Assembly: GCA_039090855.1 (NCBI GenBank)
Contig: CM077012.1
Span: 143,812,541 to 143,876,540 of the forward strand
Direction: 5' to 3'
Source: Macrothele yani
Taxonomy: Eukaryota; Arthropoda; Arachnida; Araneae; Macrothelidae
DNA length: 64,000 nt
The notes beneath the pieces are model-generated. The model ran no database searches. It saw nothing but the letters and a program-made list of their open reading frames with translations, and was not told the origin of the DNA. How positions within the stretch are numbered: the stretch's first letter is position 1; each line of letters begins with the position of its first letter. Shown here piece after piece: positions 37,970 through 49,969 of the stretch. The position numbers and the translations under genes were made by a program.

Positions 37970-38300
37970 TAATTAGACTTTGTAATCTCCTTTTTAATAA
38001 TTCCAAATCATTTGAAGACAATGTAAGCACAGGAATAAACTCAGTATTCAACGATACATTGAGTTTGTTGCGTACAAAACATTCCATCTCTACTGCATAA
38101 AACTAAGCTGGACTGAAATAATTATACAACACAACACTGTTTGTTGACTGAACATACTTCTCTGAACACTTAAGCACAAATGAGCTCTGAAAGGGATAGC
38201 CAAGTTCCTCAGATAGTGAATGATGTAATGTTGCATCATACTTTGACTGTAACCAATCAGAAAGAAAACAGATGATGCAACACAAGCAATCATTTCAAGA
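37970..38300 (-). pseudogene. N-terminal piece of the outer element's protein
   Basis: Reverse-strand reading just right of the 16-kb hAT. FIPVLTLSSNDLELLKRRLQ leads into SLITD and then, across the hAT, into RNVYVDGSICKVH at 21925. Further upstream (38090-38293) IACVASSVFFLIGYSQS is open but not recognised. Confidence 0.65.
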
Positions 38301-38404
38301 TTTGCATGGTAATTGATATTACTTGTATTTGACAGAATTGTCTGTGCATAGTAAATACCATTTTTATATTTCTAATTAAGATAATAAAATATAAGAATAC
38401 AAAC

Positions 38405-38960
38405 TGTGTGGTTTTGAGGAAGCTTAATTAGCATATTCCAGTACCATGTATTTTTATACCTTGAATCCTATGTTTATAACAGCTATTTTTCCAATAATTA
38501 CAAAATATTACCATCCTCATTTATTTCTACTTCTAGCACACATATTAGTGTTTCTACCAAATTTCAGAAAAAAATGTGCCATTTTGTTTAGGGGCCACCC
38601 ATAAAGTGCGTCCGAGATTACAGGGGGAGGGGGTTCCTGACAACCGGACCAAATCTGACGGGGTGGGGGTGTGTAGTAATTCGAATGTCCAGCGGCAAAA
38701 ATATAGTGGATGGTATTTTCTCGTTTTGTTTTTCCTTTTTTTCTTTCAATAGTTGCTAAGTAACTGTGTGGTTTTCAGAAAGCTTTGTAATTAGCATATT
38801 CCAGCACCAGGGATTTTTATACCTTGAATCCTATGTGTATAACAGCTATTTTTACAGTTATTACAAAATATTACCATCCTCATTTTTTTTCAACTTCAAG
38901 CACACATATTAGTGTTTCTACCAAGTTTCAGAAAAAAATGTGCCATTTTGTTTATGGCCC
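38405..38960 (-). repeat. Direct duplication next to the right TIR, with a 175-bp insert
   Basis: About 190 bp at 38405-38595 recur at 38766-38960 (both with TTAGCATATTCCAG, ACCTTGAATCCTATG and ACCATCCTCATT). Between them is a G-rich segment beginning GGGGCCACCCATAAAGTGCG that is not seen elsewhere in the window. Confidence 0.82.
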
Positions 38961-39348
38961 ATTACAGTTAACTATTAATCAGGTGATTGTTGCACTTTTC
39001 ATGTAGTAAACATATTAAAATGTAAATTTACTATTGTTTTGATATGACATTTACACTCCCTATGTAAAAAGCTTCAAATTGGTACCCGAATTATTGAATT
39101 TGAATGATTAGTTGTGGAGTTATTACATTTATTGAAATTGGTGGAGAATTCAAGATGGCCACCCACCATTTGGTCAAAATGACCATTTTTCAAACACCTG
39201 TATCTCTGCCATTATTGGGCAAAATATTTTCCAAATTCAGATTTGGGGGTTTCACTACCATACATATCTACGGTAAAAATTAAAATAAAAAATCTGCTAC
39301 TATGGTGCAACGAATTTTTCTTATGGGTGTCTTCACATGGAATGACCC
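38880..39348 (-). repeat. Right long terminal inverted repeat of the outer element
   Basis: Inverted partner of 16051-16515, ending at GAATGACCC. Confidence 0.88.
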
Positions 39349-39407
39349 TTGGCAAGAGCTGTGATCTGTGTTCCTCTTTATTTTAAGAGAATGTCATCAG
39401 CCACCAC

Positions 39408-40300
39408 ATGAGATATATTAAAGGGGTGCAGTTCAATGTTGGCTATCACACAGCAGTTTCTCAGTTGCAGGTGAAACAGCTGTTGTGGAGTAATCGTCTA
39501 CAATGTCGGATCTTGGTGACCTCAAAAAAAGGTAGGATCATTGGTGCACGTCCTATTGGAGCTTTAGCAGCTAGAACAGCAGAAGTAGTTGTAACACAAG
39601 GAAATGAAGACGTCAGTTTCTCGTGCAGAACGAGTCAATGATAAAAGTTTAAGGTAGCAGTCTTAAACTTTTTATGATTAACAAGGAACTGTATCAAAGA
39701 TTATGATTACCCATCAAAAAGGACGCCGTATGAAGATATCGGGTAGAGATTGAGGAACATTGCAGGTAGCACAAGACCATCGCACAGCAAGTGGGAACAG
39801 AGTTGAACACCAGTCTGAATGATTTAGTTTGTATTGTAACATTTAATTGGGATCTCCATCTTGTCATTACCTATTACTGTGCTGCAGTCCACAAACCTCT
39901 GATTACCAACATGAATGCAGCTGGCAATGTGTCATCTGGTCTGATGATTTGTGCTTCAAATTGTTTTGCACCACTGGTGGAGTGTACATCTGGCAAAAAA
40001 CCTGCAGAAGTATACTACCCCAACTGTTTGGTTCTGACTGTAAAACAGCATGTAGGTGGATCCCTGATGATGTGGGGTGCCATATTGTGGCATTCCTTTA
40101 GGGCGATTGGTTATTCTCTAGGGTGGTGTCACATCTGCAAGTGCAAATCCATCCAACATTGCATGCATTGTTTCCTAATTACCATCTGGTTTCAAGTGGA
40201 TAATGCAGCCGTGCATTGTGCGAACCATGTCAAGTCGTGGTTATATGTCTTTTAATAAGTCTATTCCAAGACAAATAAATCACTTCTGTTCTGAAAGGCC
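39408..40300 (+). pseudogene. Tc1-like transposase relic
   Basis: Forward-strand decayed Tc1-type transposase. Best parts are in 39847-40255: VIWSDDLCFKLFCTTGGVYI (family pattern VVWSDES.F.LF.T.GRVYVW, first Asp), CLVLTVKQHVGGSLMMWGAI (pattern CLVPTVKHGGGSVMVW) and FQVDNAAVHCANHVKSWL (second Asp in DNA.H). The third Asp block is not found. The helix-turn-helix part at 39408-39640 is only weakly recognisable. No terminal repeats identified. Confidence 0.8.
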
Positions 40301-40812
40301 GATGTGGGGCCTACAGCTGATTAATAAAAAGTACTCCAGAAACAGTGCTTCAATTGTTTTGATAAACTCGTATGTATTATGTAGCACTGAGATTTTTGCA
40401 TTTCGTCATATACTTTGTTTTTATCATTATGAAAAAAGTGTTTGTGTCCAAACATAGATGTGGGTTATTGTTTTAGTGATTCACATGATTGCTTTTCAAG
40501 AAATTTAAAATGTAAAGTGACGAGTTCAGGATATATGTAAAAAAACTGAAAGTAAAATTGCTTCAATTTGGCATGTCTGTTGAAATAAGATGTCACTTTA
40601 AACATTCTAGTGTGAAGTTTCGTTCAAGACAAAAAATTTAAAATTGAAATTTTTTTTTTCTTCTTTTTAGTCCATGCATAAAAATAACATAAAATAGATT
40701 AACTATATATAAAGTGCTCAGGGATTTTCCCAATAAAAAAAAAAAAGAATTACATATTCCAATATTATTTTGGTTATGGTGTAAAAGCAACTCTGTTTGC
40801 TACAATTCAGAT

Positions 40813-40843
<31 letters not shown>

Positions 40844-43060
40844 CCATTTGTGTGGCATGCCTGGAGAAATATTTTAAATATTTTTGTGCTATTCAACAAT
40901 GTTTGTTCTGTGCTTACTTGAAAAGCTATAATTTGTAGCATGCAAGATGTAAATGTAGCGGCTACTTGGAAGAAAGCATTTACTGTCCCTGACCAGTTCA
41001 TTTGTCACAAATCTTGTTTTAGTCTTGCTGGATTTAAACCAGGAGCTGTGTAACCACTGTGGGTTATTTTTAGGGAGCCACTTAAGGGTATGACAAAAGT
41101 TTGTTGTAGAGAAGTGTTTTATATGTATGTATTCTGTGGTTTTGTCCGTATTGCATGACATGAAATATTTGTTTAATATGTAATTTTGTATTTAATTCTT
41201 AATATTCATGAATTCAACCTTTTTTTCTAATAAGGCAAATAATATAGTGTGTTGGCATGGTACAAAAGTATCAGTTTTCTGTTCAGAACAGATGAACATC
41301 TCGTACTGTTATTTGATAGAATATGACAACTTGTGTGAAGTATTGGTCTTAGATATGTTGCCAACTGGCATTGGGTCAATAGCAATTCCTATTGATAATT
41401 TTATTTGTCATTGCTTTTCATTTTCTGCCTGCTATAATGTTTATCTTTTTAATACTGACATTGTGCCATGTTGATATATGGAAAATACTGTTTTCTTGAC
41501 CATGTTTTGTGTACCGGAATAAGTCAAAGTATATTCTTGCGGAAAGAGAACACTGCAGAAATTTGAGATTTTTATACATAGTTCAAACACATTTTTTTTG
41601 TCTGGTTTGAGGTGACATTATCTCATGCAGTGCTCCCCACCACCTCCACTCAGAGTCGTAAATATCTGTATTGGGTAGCGAATGAATTTCTATCACTGAT
41701 ATCCTCCAACTCTGTGCTGGACAGGGTTTTTCAGGTTGCATCTTTCGAGTCAGTGATGAAACCTAGAGAATTATGTCTTGCAATAATGCTCATGCATAAA
41801 CAGTAAGTAGGACAAATGCAAATGCAACTCTTAAGTTTAGTTCACAATACACAAAAGACATTGCTCATTTGAAAATCTTTGGACTATCTTTTGATTTTGT
41901 CAATGCAAAAGGTTGTGCTTTCTCTTAATAATTTAATTTCCCCCACTATGTTGTCATGATATGGCCAGTAGTAGAGTCTCATGTGTAGCCCTTGCAAGGA
42001 AGTTATTTTGTTTTGTTTTTTTACAGTTGGGATATGGTGGTTTACGTTATAATGAAGTAGAATGTGCATAATATGCATGTGCAAAGTTAGATTGAGGGCA
42101 AAAATATTTAGAAATCTGTTAATTTCTTAGTTCAATTTATATTCCATAGTATTTTATTCTGTGGATGTATTAGCTTGGAACACTCGCTGGCATGGTCTTT
42201 GAATACATCATAATTACAAATTTTATTTCATTGTTAAGTATGAATTTATCTCTAAAATCTCGATTCATTCACCATTTGTGCTCCCTCTGGAGTAGACTAG
42301 ATTCATTGATTTTAGATGCTCACATAAATCAGCTTTTTATTGCTTCAGCTTTATTTTGGTGCTAAAAATGTAGGTACAAGTTTGTTGTTGATTATTTTTG
42401 TTAGACGATGAGAAATTTCATTCCCTGGAAGCTCTCATTCTCTACTCATTTTTATTTTTGAGCTTTTTGAATTGTATCTGTATTTATGTCTGCATTGAAT
42501 TTTTATTCTAGTTTGTATAATACATATAGAATAGAACACTAACCATCATGTAAATTTATTAAAAATACTAAAGCATTTCATGATCCCTAGTGTGTAGTAG
42601 TAATTGGTTTTGTAGACTGTGAAAATGCTGTCACTTGGAAAATATAAATGTGGCCACTACAGGTGCAGTGTTATGCAACTACATAGCCTAAGTACCATTA
42701 TTATGGCAACAACTGTGCAATGATATAAATTTATGTAACTATAGGGAAATAACAAGGTGGGAAAAGTGTTGGAGGAATCTGATGGAGAATGGGAAGTAAT
42801 GCAGTTCCCTTATCAGGGAAAAGAAAAATACTACTTTTTCTTTTTCCTAATGAAGAATGGAAGTAACGCAACTTCCCTTATCAGGAAAAAGAAAAATGCT
42901 ACTGATTGGAATTGATTGACATAAAAAAATCCTGTATTCCTAGTACAACATTTATGTCAACAAAAAGCATGCACAAAGAATTATGTGAAATTTAAACACG
43001 ATGATGGTGCAAGGAACAATGAATTTTTCTGTAGAAAACTAGAAATGTCACCTGGAATGG
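40300..43060. other. Intron sequence with no recognised element
   Basis: AT-rich with a T-run at 40819-40842. A small direct repeat of about 48 bp occurs at 42786 and 42855 (CTTATCAGG(G/A)AAAAGAAAAA). No gene seen. Confidence 0.55.
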
Positions 43061-43062
43061 GG

Positions 43063-43133
43063 TGTGTGTGTGTGTGTGTGAGTGAGTGAGTGAGTGAGTG
43101 AGTGAGTGAGAGAGAGAGAGAGAGAGAGAGAGA
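43063..43133. repeat. Microsatellite (TG)n(AGTG)n(AG)n
   Basis: Three consecutive simple-repeat tracts. Confidence 0.97.
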
Positions 43134-44245
43134 AATTGAGTGATCAATGATGGCTGCAGTTCCACAAAGTCATGAGCTTATTGTGTGTAGCAGACGACTG
43201 CTTGGCAGCTGAGGACATCTGTAACCAAAGCTCATGAATTCTGGCAACTTTAATGCAGCAATCTGACATCAAATTTCTAACTTAGAGAAGAAAAACTTGT
43301 CGAATTGACCCTCTATACCATTTTAGAATTGTTTTAGATGAAAGTTGTCTCAGTACTAGGAATAAATTTTCGTTAATGAGAAGTAAATCATAATTTTTTT
43401 TTTTTTTTGAAAGATTTTCAACGGTGATGTCGGTAAAATTGAAAGGGCAGAAAACCAGTTTCACATCACTGCATACAAGCATGCAGGGCCGATTTTCAGC
43501 CAGTACGTGTTTGTGACCAAGGTACACTGTCAGTGTTTACTGTATTGATGGTTGGCAGCACGGTTGTGTTGAGTATTATTTATGGGAAACACCAGGCTAA
43601 CATTAACCTCAAATTTCATAGTGTGTTTTTACTTTAAAATAGTTTAGTTTTTATTTTAGTTTAATTGTCAGTGCATTTTAATTCATGGGGTATTATTCCA
43701 AATTGGAAATGCTTGCTGTTTGCCGTACTCACAGTTCCTCCGTTGCTGTGGTACAGCCACATGTACTTCTTCCTCATTGGTCTGTACCATGTTTATCTGA
43801 TGGGTTACTGCGCAAACGTTAAGCGGTGGAAGCAGCTTTTATCTAACCAACTTTACTAAATCTCGCTGTTACCTTATAGTTTTGGTTCCAGTTGTAATTG
43901 TTTGCAGCAATAACGTAAGTTTGACATTGATAATTACTGGATTAAAAACATTGTATGAAGGGTATTATGGCGTAATTACTGAAAGGGGATTTCACAATTT
44001 ACATATTAAGTGTTACATTAGTTTTCCTTTCATATCAAAGGTATGCTTTCCTTCGGAAAACCTGGGGAGTTTGTGAGTGATGCACACGCAAACCATGTAC
44101 GCGTGGCTTGCCGGTTGGTTGGTCTCGGAAATAATGTATTTTCATCTGAATGCCATTAATCTCGAAAAATATGCTGCCAAAAACCAACCAACCAAACAAC
44201 AAACAGTAATTATATATTATTTATTCTTCCTAAGTGTATATTTGC

Positions 44246-45196
44246 AAGCGTTCAGTAATGATAGTAACAATACTTGGACGCAGCAGCATCCTATTTGTGT
44301 TACAGTGAAACAAATGCATTCAGAAGAAAATCCCTGATATTAATGTGTTAGGCTTAAAATATTGCAGGTCATGTAGTTTTCAATAAATCGTGGGTAGTAC
44401 AATTGTTTTCCCATTTCTCTCACTGTAGGAATGACAGAAATGCTAATTAACAGTCGTAAGAGAAGCAGTAAAATGTCAACAAACCTGAAATATAAATTTT
44501 TTTTCATAGTTCATAAAATAACAGTAATTCAATATATAAACAGAACTAAAGTACAGCATGGACTTAAAACAATTAAAAAACACTATCATTAGCTGCTCTA
44601 AAACCTGAGTTTTGCTTCAAAATGCAAATTTCCTCGCTCCAGAAATCCAACGTTTCTGCTCCAAATTGCATATTTTCCCGCTCCAAGAATTGCTCTGAAA
44701 CATGGTAGGGGCACTAACACCCCTGTAATAAGCAAAAGCAAGCGTTTAGTAACAGTAGCAACAGTTCTTGGACGTGGCAGCATCCTATTCGTGTTACAGC
44801 AAAAATCCCTGATATTAGTGTGTTACGCTTAAAATATTGAAGGTCATTCAGTTTTCAATAAATCGTGTGTAGTATAATTGTTTTCCCATTTATCTCACTG
44901 TAGGAACGACAGAAATGCTAATTAACAGTCACAAGAGAAGTAGTAAAATGTCAACAGATCTGAAATATAACTTTTTTTCATAGTTCATAAAATAATGGTA
45001 ATTCAGTATATAAACATAACTTAAAGCACAGCATGGACTTAAAACAATTAAAAATGCTATCATTAGCTGCTCTAAAACCTGAGTTCTGCTCCAAAAAGCA
45101 AATTTTCTCGCTCCAAAACCCAACATTTGCTCCAAATTGCATATTTTCCCGCTCCAAGAATTGCTCCAAAACATGGTAGGGGTAACGCCCCTGATG
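44246..45196. repeat. Tandem duplication, ~480-bp unit, two diverged copies
   Basis: The segment starting GCAAGCGTTCAGTAAT (44246) recurs as GCAAGCGTTTAGTAAC (44729) and both run to a GGGG..AC.CCCCTG end (44722 and 45196). Each unit ends with a run of GAGC-type words on the reverse strand (TTGGAGCGGGAAAATATGC). A CAGGGG terminus like this is compatible with a hAT end, but a partner end was not found. Confidence 0.82.
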
Positions 45197-45935
45197 GCTG
45201 GCAGCCTGGAACTTCTGATGCTGCACAAAAATCAGAACTGCATAAAACAAAGAAATTGTACTTTTTGAATAAAAGACATATAAGAAATACAAAAAAAAAA
45301 GCTTTCTTGTGAAGTGATTCCATGCCAAATCAGCCAGTCACTCAACCTGACCATTTCAGATTTCAATGAAACCTTCAGTGATCATTCTCCCTAGTGATAT
45401 AAATGAGAATATATTTTTAAGATTTTTTTTGTCTCATTGGGTTTTCATGTAATTATTTTTTAAAATTTTGAGAATCGTCGTTTTTTGGCTTGCATTAAAT
45501 TTTTCAATCTTGAATTTCTCAAATTCTTTAAGGCCTAGAGAGTTGTTTGACCCTTCATTTAAAAGATAATTTCATAAGTTTTAATTTAATATGCAACTTG
45601 ATGTAAATGTTGGGTGAAAATGGTGCTCATAAGTTGTATTTCTAAAAACTCGAAAGTCCTAAACACTTAGATAATTTTTCAGAATGGCAATCGTGTTCTG
45701 TTAAAGCTTATTGTTCTAATAAAGAAAATTTGCAATCATTAATAAAGAAAAGTTTAAAAGAACATCAATGCTTTCCACATAATAAAGCATTTGAATGAAG
45801 AAAAACATCTGAAAAAATATTGTCAAAGATTGTTGATGAAACTTATATAAATCATTTAGAAGTACCCCTATAATTTTTAACACTTATGAATTGTATAATA
45901 AAAATAATTAGCCATTTTCAGGTATGAAATACTTA

Positions 45936-47460
45936 TAGTGCGTCGCATAAATATAGACAGAACAAATTCTCGAATAAAAAAGAAACGAGCTGAAATGTTC
46001 ACCTCATATTTATAGCAAAAATAGCATAGGACACGTAGCTGCACAATAGTTTGACAAAAACATAACAATTCTAACGCCAAGTACAAAAAACAAAACAGAA
46101 AAACGCTGTCTCAAAAATATAAAGACTTATTAGTTATGAGTTCCTACAGTATGAATAGTGGAGCTGTTGCTCCGGATAATACTGAAAACCTGATTGGGCA
46201 TGCTGTGCACCAAGTGATTAAAGTGTTCTGGATGGAGTGCGTATCAGCTTCGTTCAGTCTGTTCTTTCAATGCCACCACACTTGATAACTGCCGTCCATT
46301 CGCATACACATCACGAGCTAGGACACCCCAGTGGTTCTCGAAAAGGTTCAGATCTGGACTGAGTGCTGGCCAATCCATTACGGTCACATGATGAGTGTTA
46401 AACCAGGTTTTCATTGATGCAGACTGAAGGATAGATGATTGTCTTGCTGGAACAGGTAATCAACACCCGCTAGAGATTCGGGAAACGGCAGAAGGTGGCT
46501 GCTGAGTGTGTCCCGATACATTTCGGAGTTTTGCCTGCCTTGCAGAAAAGCGATATCCATTGTCCCATTGAACGCAAAAGCACCCCAGACCATCGCAGAT
46601 CCTCGCCACCCCCTCCTTTCTGTCTGCTGAAGAAGGTGCGTGGCTCACGTCGTAAATCATGCCAATAGCAGTTCCAACCATAGGGGCCTTCCAGATTGAA
46701 CTTTTTCTCATCGGAGAAAATAGTTGTGATCCACTCGTCCGTCCAGTGCATGTGGCTGCTTGCCCATAACAATCTAGCTTCCTTGGGCGCCGCGTGAGGT
46801 GTTGGAAATGGCACATTTTACGGAGCACAATGTTGCGACTTTCCTTGATTTATCGATGAACTGTGTCCTTTGAGACTGTGACACCAACAGTCTGAGAAAC
46901 TTGATGTAGTGATAACCTTTGGGATGAAACTAAACACATGATGGCACGATCATCTCATTTGGTGTGTATTCAAGGCCTTCCAGGCCGTTTTCTGGCAGTT
47001 AACGCACCACTTTTCGATAAAGTCTTATAAATGACTACCCTACTTCCCCATGGCTTAACAAATTTTCGCTACTGGCAATCCATTTGCTCTCAGACTCCAA
47101 ATCTTCTGCACCTCCTCACCAGAAAGTTGACTGTTGCGTGGCATTTCGGCAAATGAATGTCTGACGGCAGGTCCACTGTCTTTTGTAGGCTGGACCGAAT
47201 TACGGCCCACACGCACGCGTACAGCATGCTAATTTGTACATCTCATTTGCATGTGGCTACTTTACATAGTTGTCTTTATATTTATGAGACACCTAAAATT
47301 ACACTATTTCACGTTGTAGTGTTCTTTTCACACAATCCGGTCATCTTGACGGATCGAAATGTTTGTTGTAGGGTTATGTCTAATTAGGTACAGTTTCCTA
47401 CCTATGTTCGCATTGCGTTCATGGTGCAAAGTCGACTGTCTATATTTATGCGAGGCACCT
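45936..47460 (-). mobile_element. Complete Tc1-like element, TA duplications
   Basis: The ends share TCGCATAAATATAGACAG in inverted orientation (45942 and, reversed, 47435-47454). TA flanks at 45934-45935 and 47461-47462. Length 1525 bp, typical for Tc1-like elements. Confidence 0.92.
46130..47144 (-). pseudogene. Tc1-like transposase, broken
   Basis: Starts MPRNSQLSGEEVQKIWSLR at 47144, with stops soon after (VAKIC then a stop). The DDE domain is legible in alternating frames: TTIFSDEKKFNLEGP (first Asp), NCYWHDLRREPRTFFSRQKG, VWGAFAFNGTMDIAFLQG, FQQDN (second Asp) and SPDLNLFENHWGVL (third Asp and Glu-type position). It ends near STIHTVGTHN at 46130. All three catalytic residues can still be seen, but at least three frame changes and several stops make it dead. 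Confidence 0.92.
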
Positions 47461-47464
47461 TAAA

Positions 47465-49199
47465 AGAACTTGAAAAGCGAAGAATTTTGAGCATACTATT
47501 GCAATCTAGATTTGTGGCCCTGGTTGTTACAAAACTTGAAATAAATCTCCAATCATTATTGACAAAGTTGAATATAAAATTGTTTCAATTATTTAGTTAA
47601 ATTGTATAGTTACAGACATTGAAGATAGTTTATTTTTGTTGATCTCATGGAGTTGGTAGGTACAAAAACTGAGAAACTTTGTCGGTCATTGAGGGAAAAT
47701 GAATTCCACAAAAAATATTTAGAGGAAAACCTAGTCTGATACTTTACGAGGATGTCCCATGTACTGCTAAACATACATCTTCTGGGTAAATGCTGCTCCC
47801 CCCCCATTCCCTTGCCACCTTTCAATAACTGAATCATTGTTTAGAAAAATCTTAGAGTATATTTTGCGTCGAGAAACATTTAACCTTTGCATTGAAAACT
47901 TGAAAACCAGGTAAAACTGTGATGTTATAAGCAGAAGACAAGCAAGAATTGGCTTATATACCTGACGTAACAGGTGTAATTTCAAAATTTTGGCAGTTAC
48001 TTATTACATTCCTTAAATGTTTTGCTTATTGCAGATCTCACTCATTATTTTGCTATCTATTGTTTTCAGTTAACAGATATTATTTACCTTTGATTAATTG
48101 ATAAATAGTGTAGTTTTGACATGATATAATGTGATACAATAAACTGGTTTTAACCTGACGTAATGTAATATGAAAAAATTAGTCCACGTATGTCAAATGC
48201 TTTTGACTCTCCCTTAAACTTTTTTATATACAGTTCAAATATCTTACCATACTGGTCATGTGTTAAATATTCTGAATATCAGCCCTGCTTGCATGTGACT
48301 AAACATTTCGGAAATCTGTTGAATTAAAACTTAATCCATGTTGCCAATTCAAGATCATATATTTTGCTATTCGTGGTTAGAGTTAGTAGCTGTGTAGTTG
48401 TTACAGTTACGGATTCTCTTTTTTGTTTCATCTATGAGTTATGTGTGTGAATGCGGATTAAAAATAAGAATACATGAGCATAATCTAGTTTTTTATGCCT
48501 TTGCTATCACATTTTTCAGAACCGTAGTATAATAAAATATCTTGACAAAATTAATGTGCCTGTGTCATTACACCAGCAGTTCCATTGTTCTTTAAGAGAG
48601 CAGCACTACAGGTTATCATTTTCGTGTTTTATGAAGTTGGTTTTTACAACGTGAAGCATAGTCCCTGCTCTTTTCATGGTCCACATAATTTGTTGGGTTA
48701 TCACAAAATCTTCGGCATGAAGTGAAATTTGCTATTTAACCCCATTCAGCTATGCAAAGTTTTGTGGCATGAATTGGAAGAAAAGTTTCTTGGTTGGCAG
48801 CTGGTCCAGTTGCTACGCCAATATGATTAGGGAGTTTGTGGAAAGCTTGCTGTACAGTAACCATACAATATTTGCTGCAGTTCTCAGCAGTCCAACAAGA
48901 AGTTAGATATATTTATATAAGTTTGCTGTGCAGCGACTGTATTTCATCTCCAGTATAAGGGGCAGCATTGTATGTTTATTTATATTTAGCCATTGTGTGT
49001 AAGATAGTAAACAGGAACTGAAATTCAGTATTGATCATTTAATGGCATTACTTTGGATTTTCATGAAATTTTCGGGCAGGAATCAATTTTCGAATTTTCT
49101 GTAAAATTAAGTGAATTGCACCCAGCTATTGTCTCATAAATTAAATGTTCTGGTACTACTAGAATGTAATTAAATATGGAGCCTTTTATTGTTTAACAG
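47465..49199. other. Intron sequence before exon b, nothing recognised
   Basis: AT-rich, no coding or repeat signal beyond the acceptor of the next exon. Confidence 0.55.
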
Positions 49200-49285
49200 A
49201 TAATTTGGAAGAAAAGATCTGCCCTCTTATTCTACAGTTGACAGAGACTAGTCATTTGGATGACCACAGAACAGAAGCAGTGACA
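49200..49285 (+). CDS. PPP4R1: PPP4R1-like exon b (28 codons plus two bases)
   Basis: Acceptor CTTTTATTGTTTAACAG and consensus donor GTAAGT. Its first two bases complete the codon begun by the exon at 15681 (G + AT = Asp) and it then reads NLEEKICPLILQLTE and SHLDDHRTEAVT, ending in phase 0. In PPP4R1 proteins the equivalent text is VE.KVCPVLIELT followed by a DDVKTEAV motif, within the N-terminal HEAT-like repeats. The conserved KICP/KVCP and D..RTEAV elements are the main evidence. The next exon was not found to 64000, so the following intron is at least 14.7 kb and includes the mir-71/mir-2 cluster. Confidence 0.85.
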
Positions 49286-49466
49286 GTAAGTTTTGTCTTC
49301 ATATGGTTCTCTTGAGATTTGGAAATCAGCAGATTTTGTGTAAAGTGTATTAAAGTTTATTTTCCCCCCACATTTGTAGCATTCAGTTTTCATTTCTGTG
49401 AGAAGCTGATTCGAAGACCATTTTATGCAACTGCCGTGGATTTCCATGCCAATAGTGATCTTGTGT

Positions 49467-49536
49467 CTTTCTCGTGAAAGACATGGGTAGTGAGATGCTA
49501 AACCAGTCATCTCACTACCTTGTCTTTGGCGGGAAG
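49467..49536 (+). ncRNA. mir-71: mir-71 precursor hairpin
   Basis: The 5' arm at 49475-49497 begins TGAAAGACATGGGTAGTGAG, the conserved protostome miR-71 sequence. The 3' arm (49510-49530, TCTCACTACCTTGTCTTTGG) pairs with it almost perfectly around a ~12-base loop, and a basal stem CTTTCTCG / CGGGAAG extends it. miR-71 occurs in protostomes, is lost in Drosophila and is absent from vertebrates, and is usually clustered with miR-2 genes, as here. It begins 181 bp after exon b on the same strand, so it is probably processed from the PPP4R1 intron. Confidence 0.97.
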
Positions 49537-49901
49537 GATGCAGCTACATCTGGACTTGTTCTCCATCTCTAAGGCTACATATGTGTGGCCTCATAGAACA
49601 AAATTACATTATCAAGATTGCCCTTTAAGTATTTCACATTGCTTTGGAATTCGTCTAAACTGTGTTATTTCGACAGTTTTTTAAGCAGCAATAATATATG
49701 GAAACATCCAACTACTGTTGTGCTTATGCTGTTGTAAAACTAAAATTACATTATTGTCTATGATGCTGTTGCTGTAACAAAAAGGAATATTATTGTGCCA
49801 ATGCAAGCCTAAACGTTCTGTCTCAGTGTCCTGCTATGTGATTGGATTTCCAGTCAGGGAATTGAACTGCTGGAGGAATTTTTGTGTACAATTGTTCCTT
49901 C

Positions 49902-49969
49902 CTAACCGTCAAAGATGTTGTGAAATGTGTGTAAAATCAATCATATCACAGCTATCTTTGACGAGTTAG
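49902..49969 (+). ncRNA. mir-2: mir-2/mir-13 family hairpin 1
   Basis: The 3' arm at 49944-49966 starts TATCACAGCTATCTTTGACG, with the miR-2/13 seed ATCACAG. The 5' arm (CTAACCGTCAAAGATGTTGT, 49902) pairs along its whole length. The GACGAGT end is reminiscent of miR-13b. Third base after the seed differs from canonical CAGCCA (here CAGCTA). Confidence 0.93.

Larger units (their letters stand above)
16051..39348 (-). mobile_element. Outer DNA transposon with ~465-bp inverted ends and an unclassified transposase-like protein
   Basis: The ends are long inverted copies: 16051-16515 and 38880-39348, both starting GGGT(A/C)ATTC. Possible degenerate 8-bp flanks share the core TGGCA (16042-16049 and 39349-39356). 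After removing two hAT insertions the reverse strand reads as one decayed protein from about 38300 to 16730. Superfamily is not assigned; long inverted ends would fit several cut-and-paste groups. Span is 23.3 kb, of which only about 4.4 kb is its own. Confidence 0.78.
15682..49199 (+). other. 33.5-kb intron of the PPP4R1-like gene
   Basis: Inferred from the two flanking exons, which join in phase (61 + 86 = 147 bases). It is filled mainly by nested transposons listed separately. Stretches without an assigned element are 15682-16050, 40300-43060, 43140-44240, 45240-45930 and 47465-49199, where nothing recognisable was seen. Confidence 0.75.

Noticed and set aside
40819..40842. Poly(T) run as a retroposed poly(A) tail
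   Set aside because: No SINE or processed-gene body was recognised next to it and no target duplication was seen.
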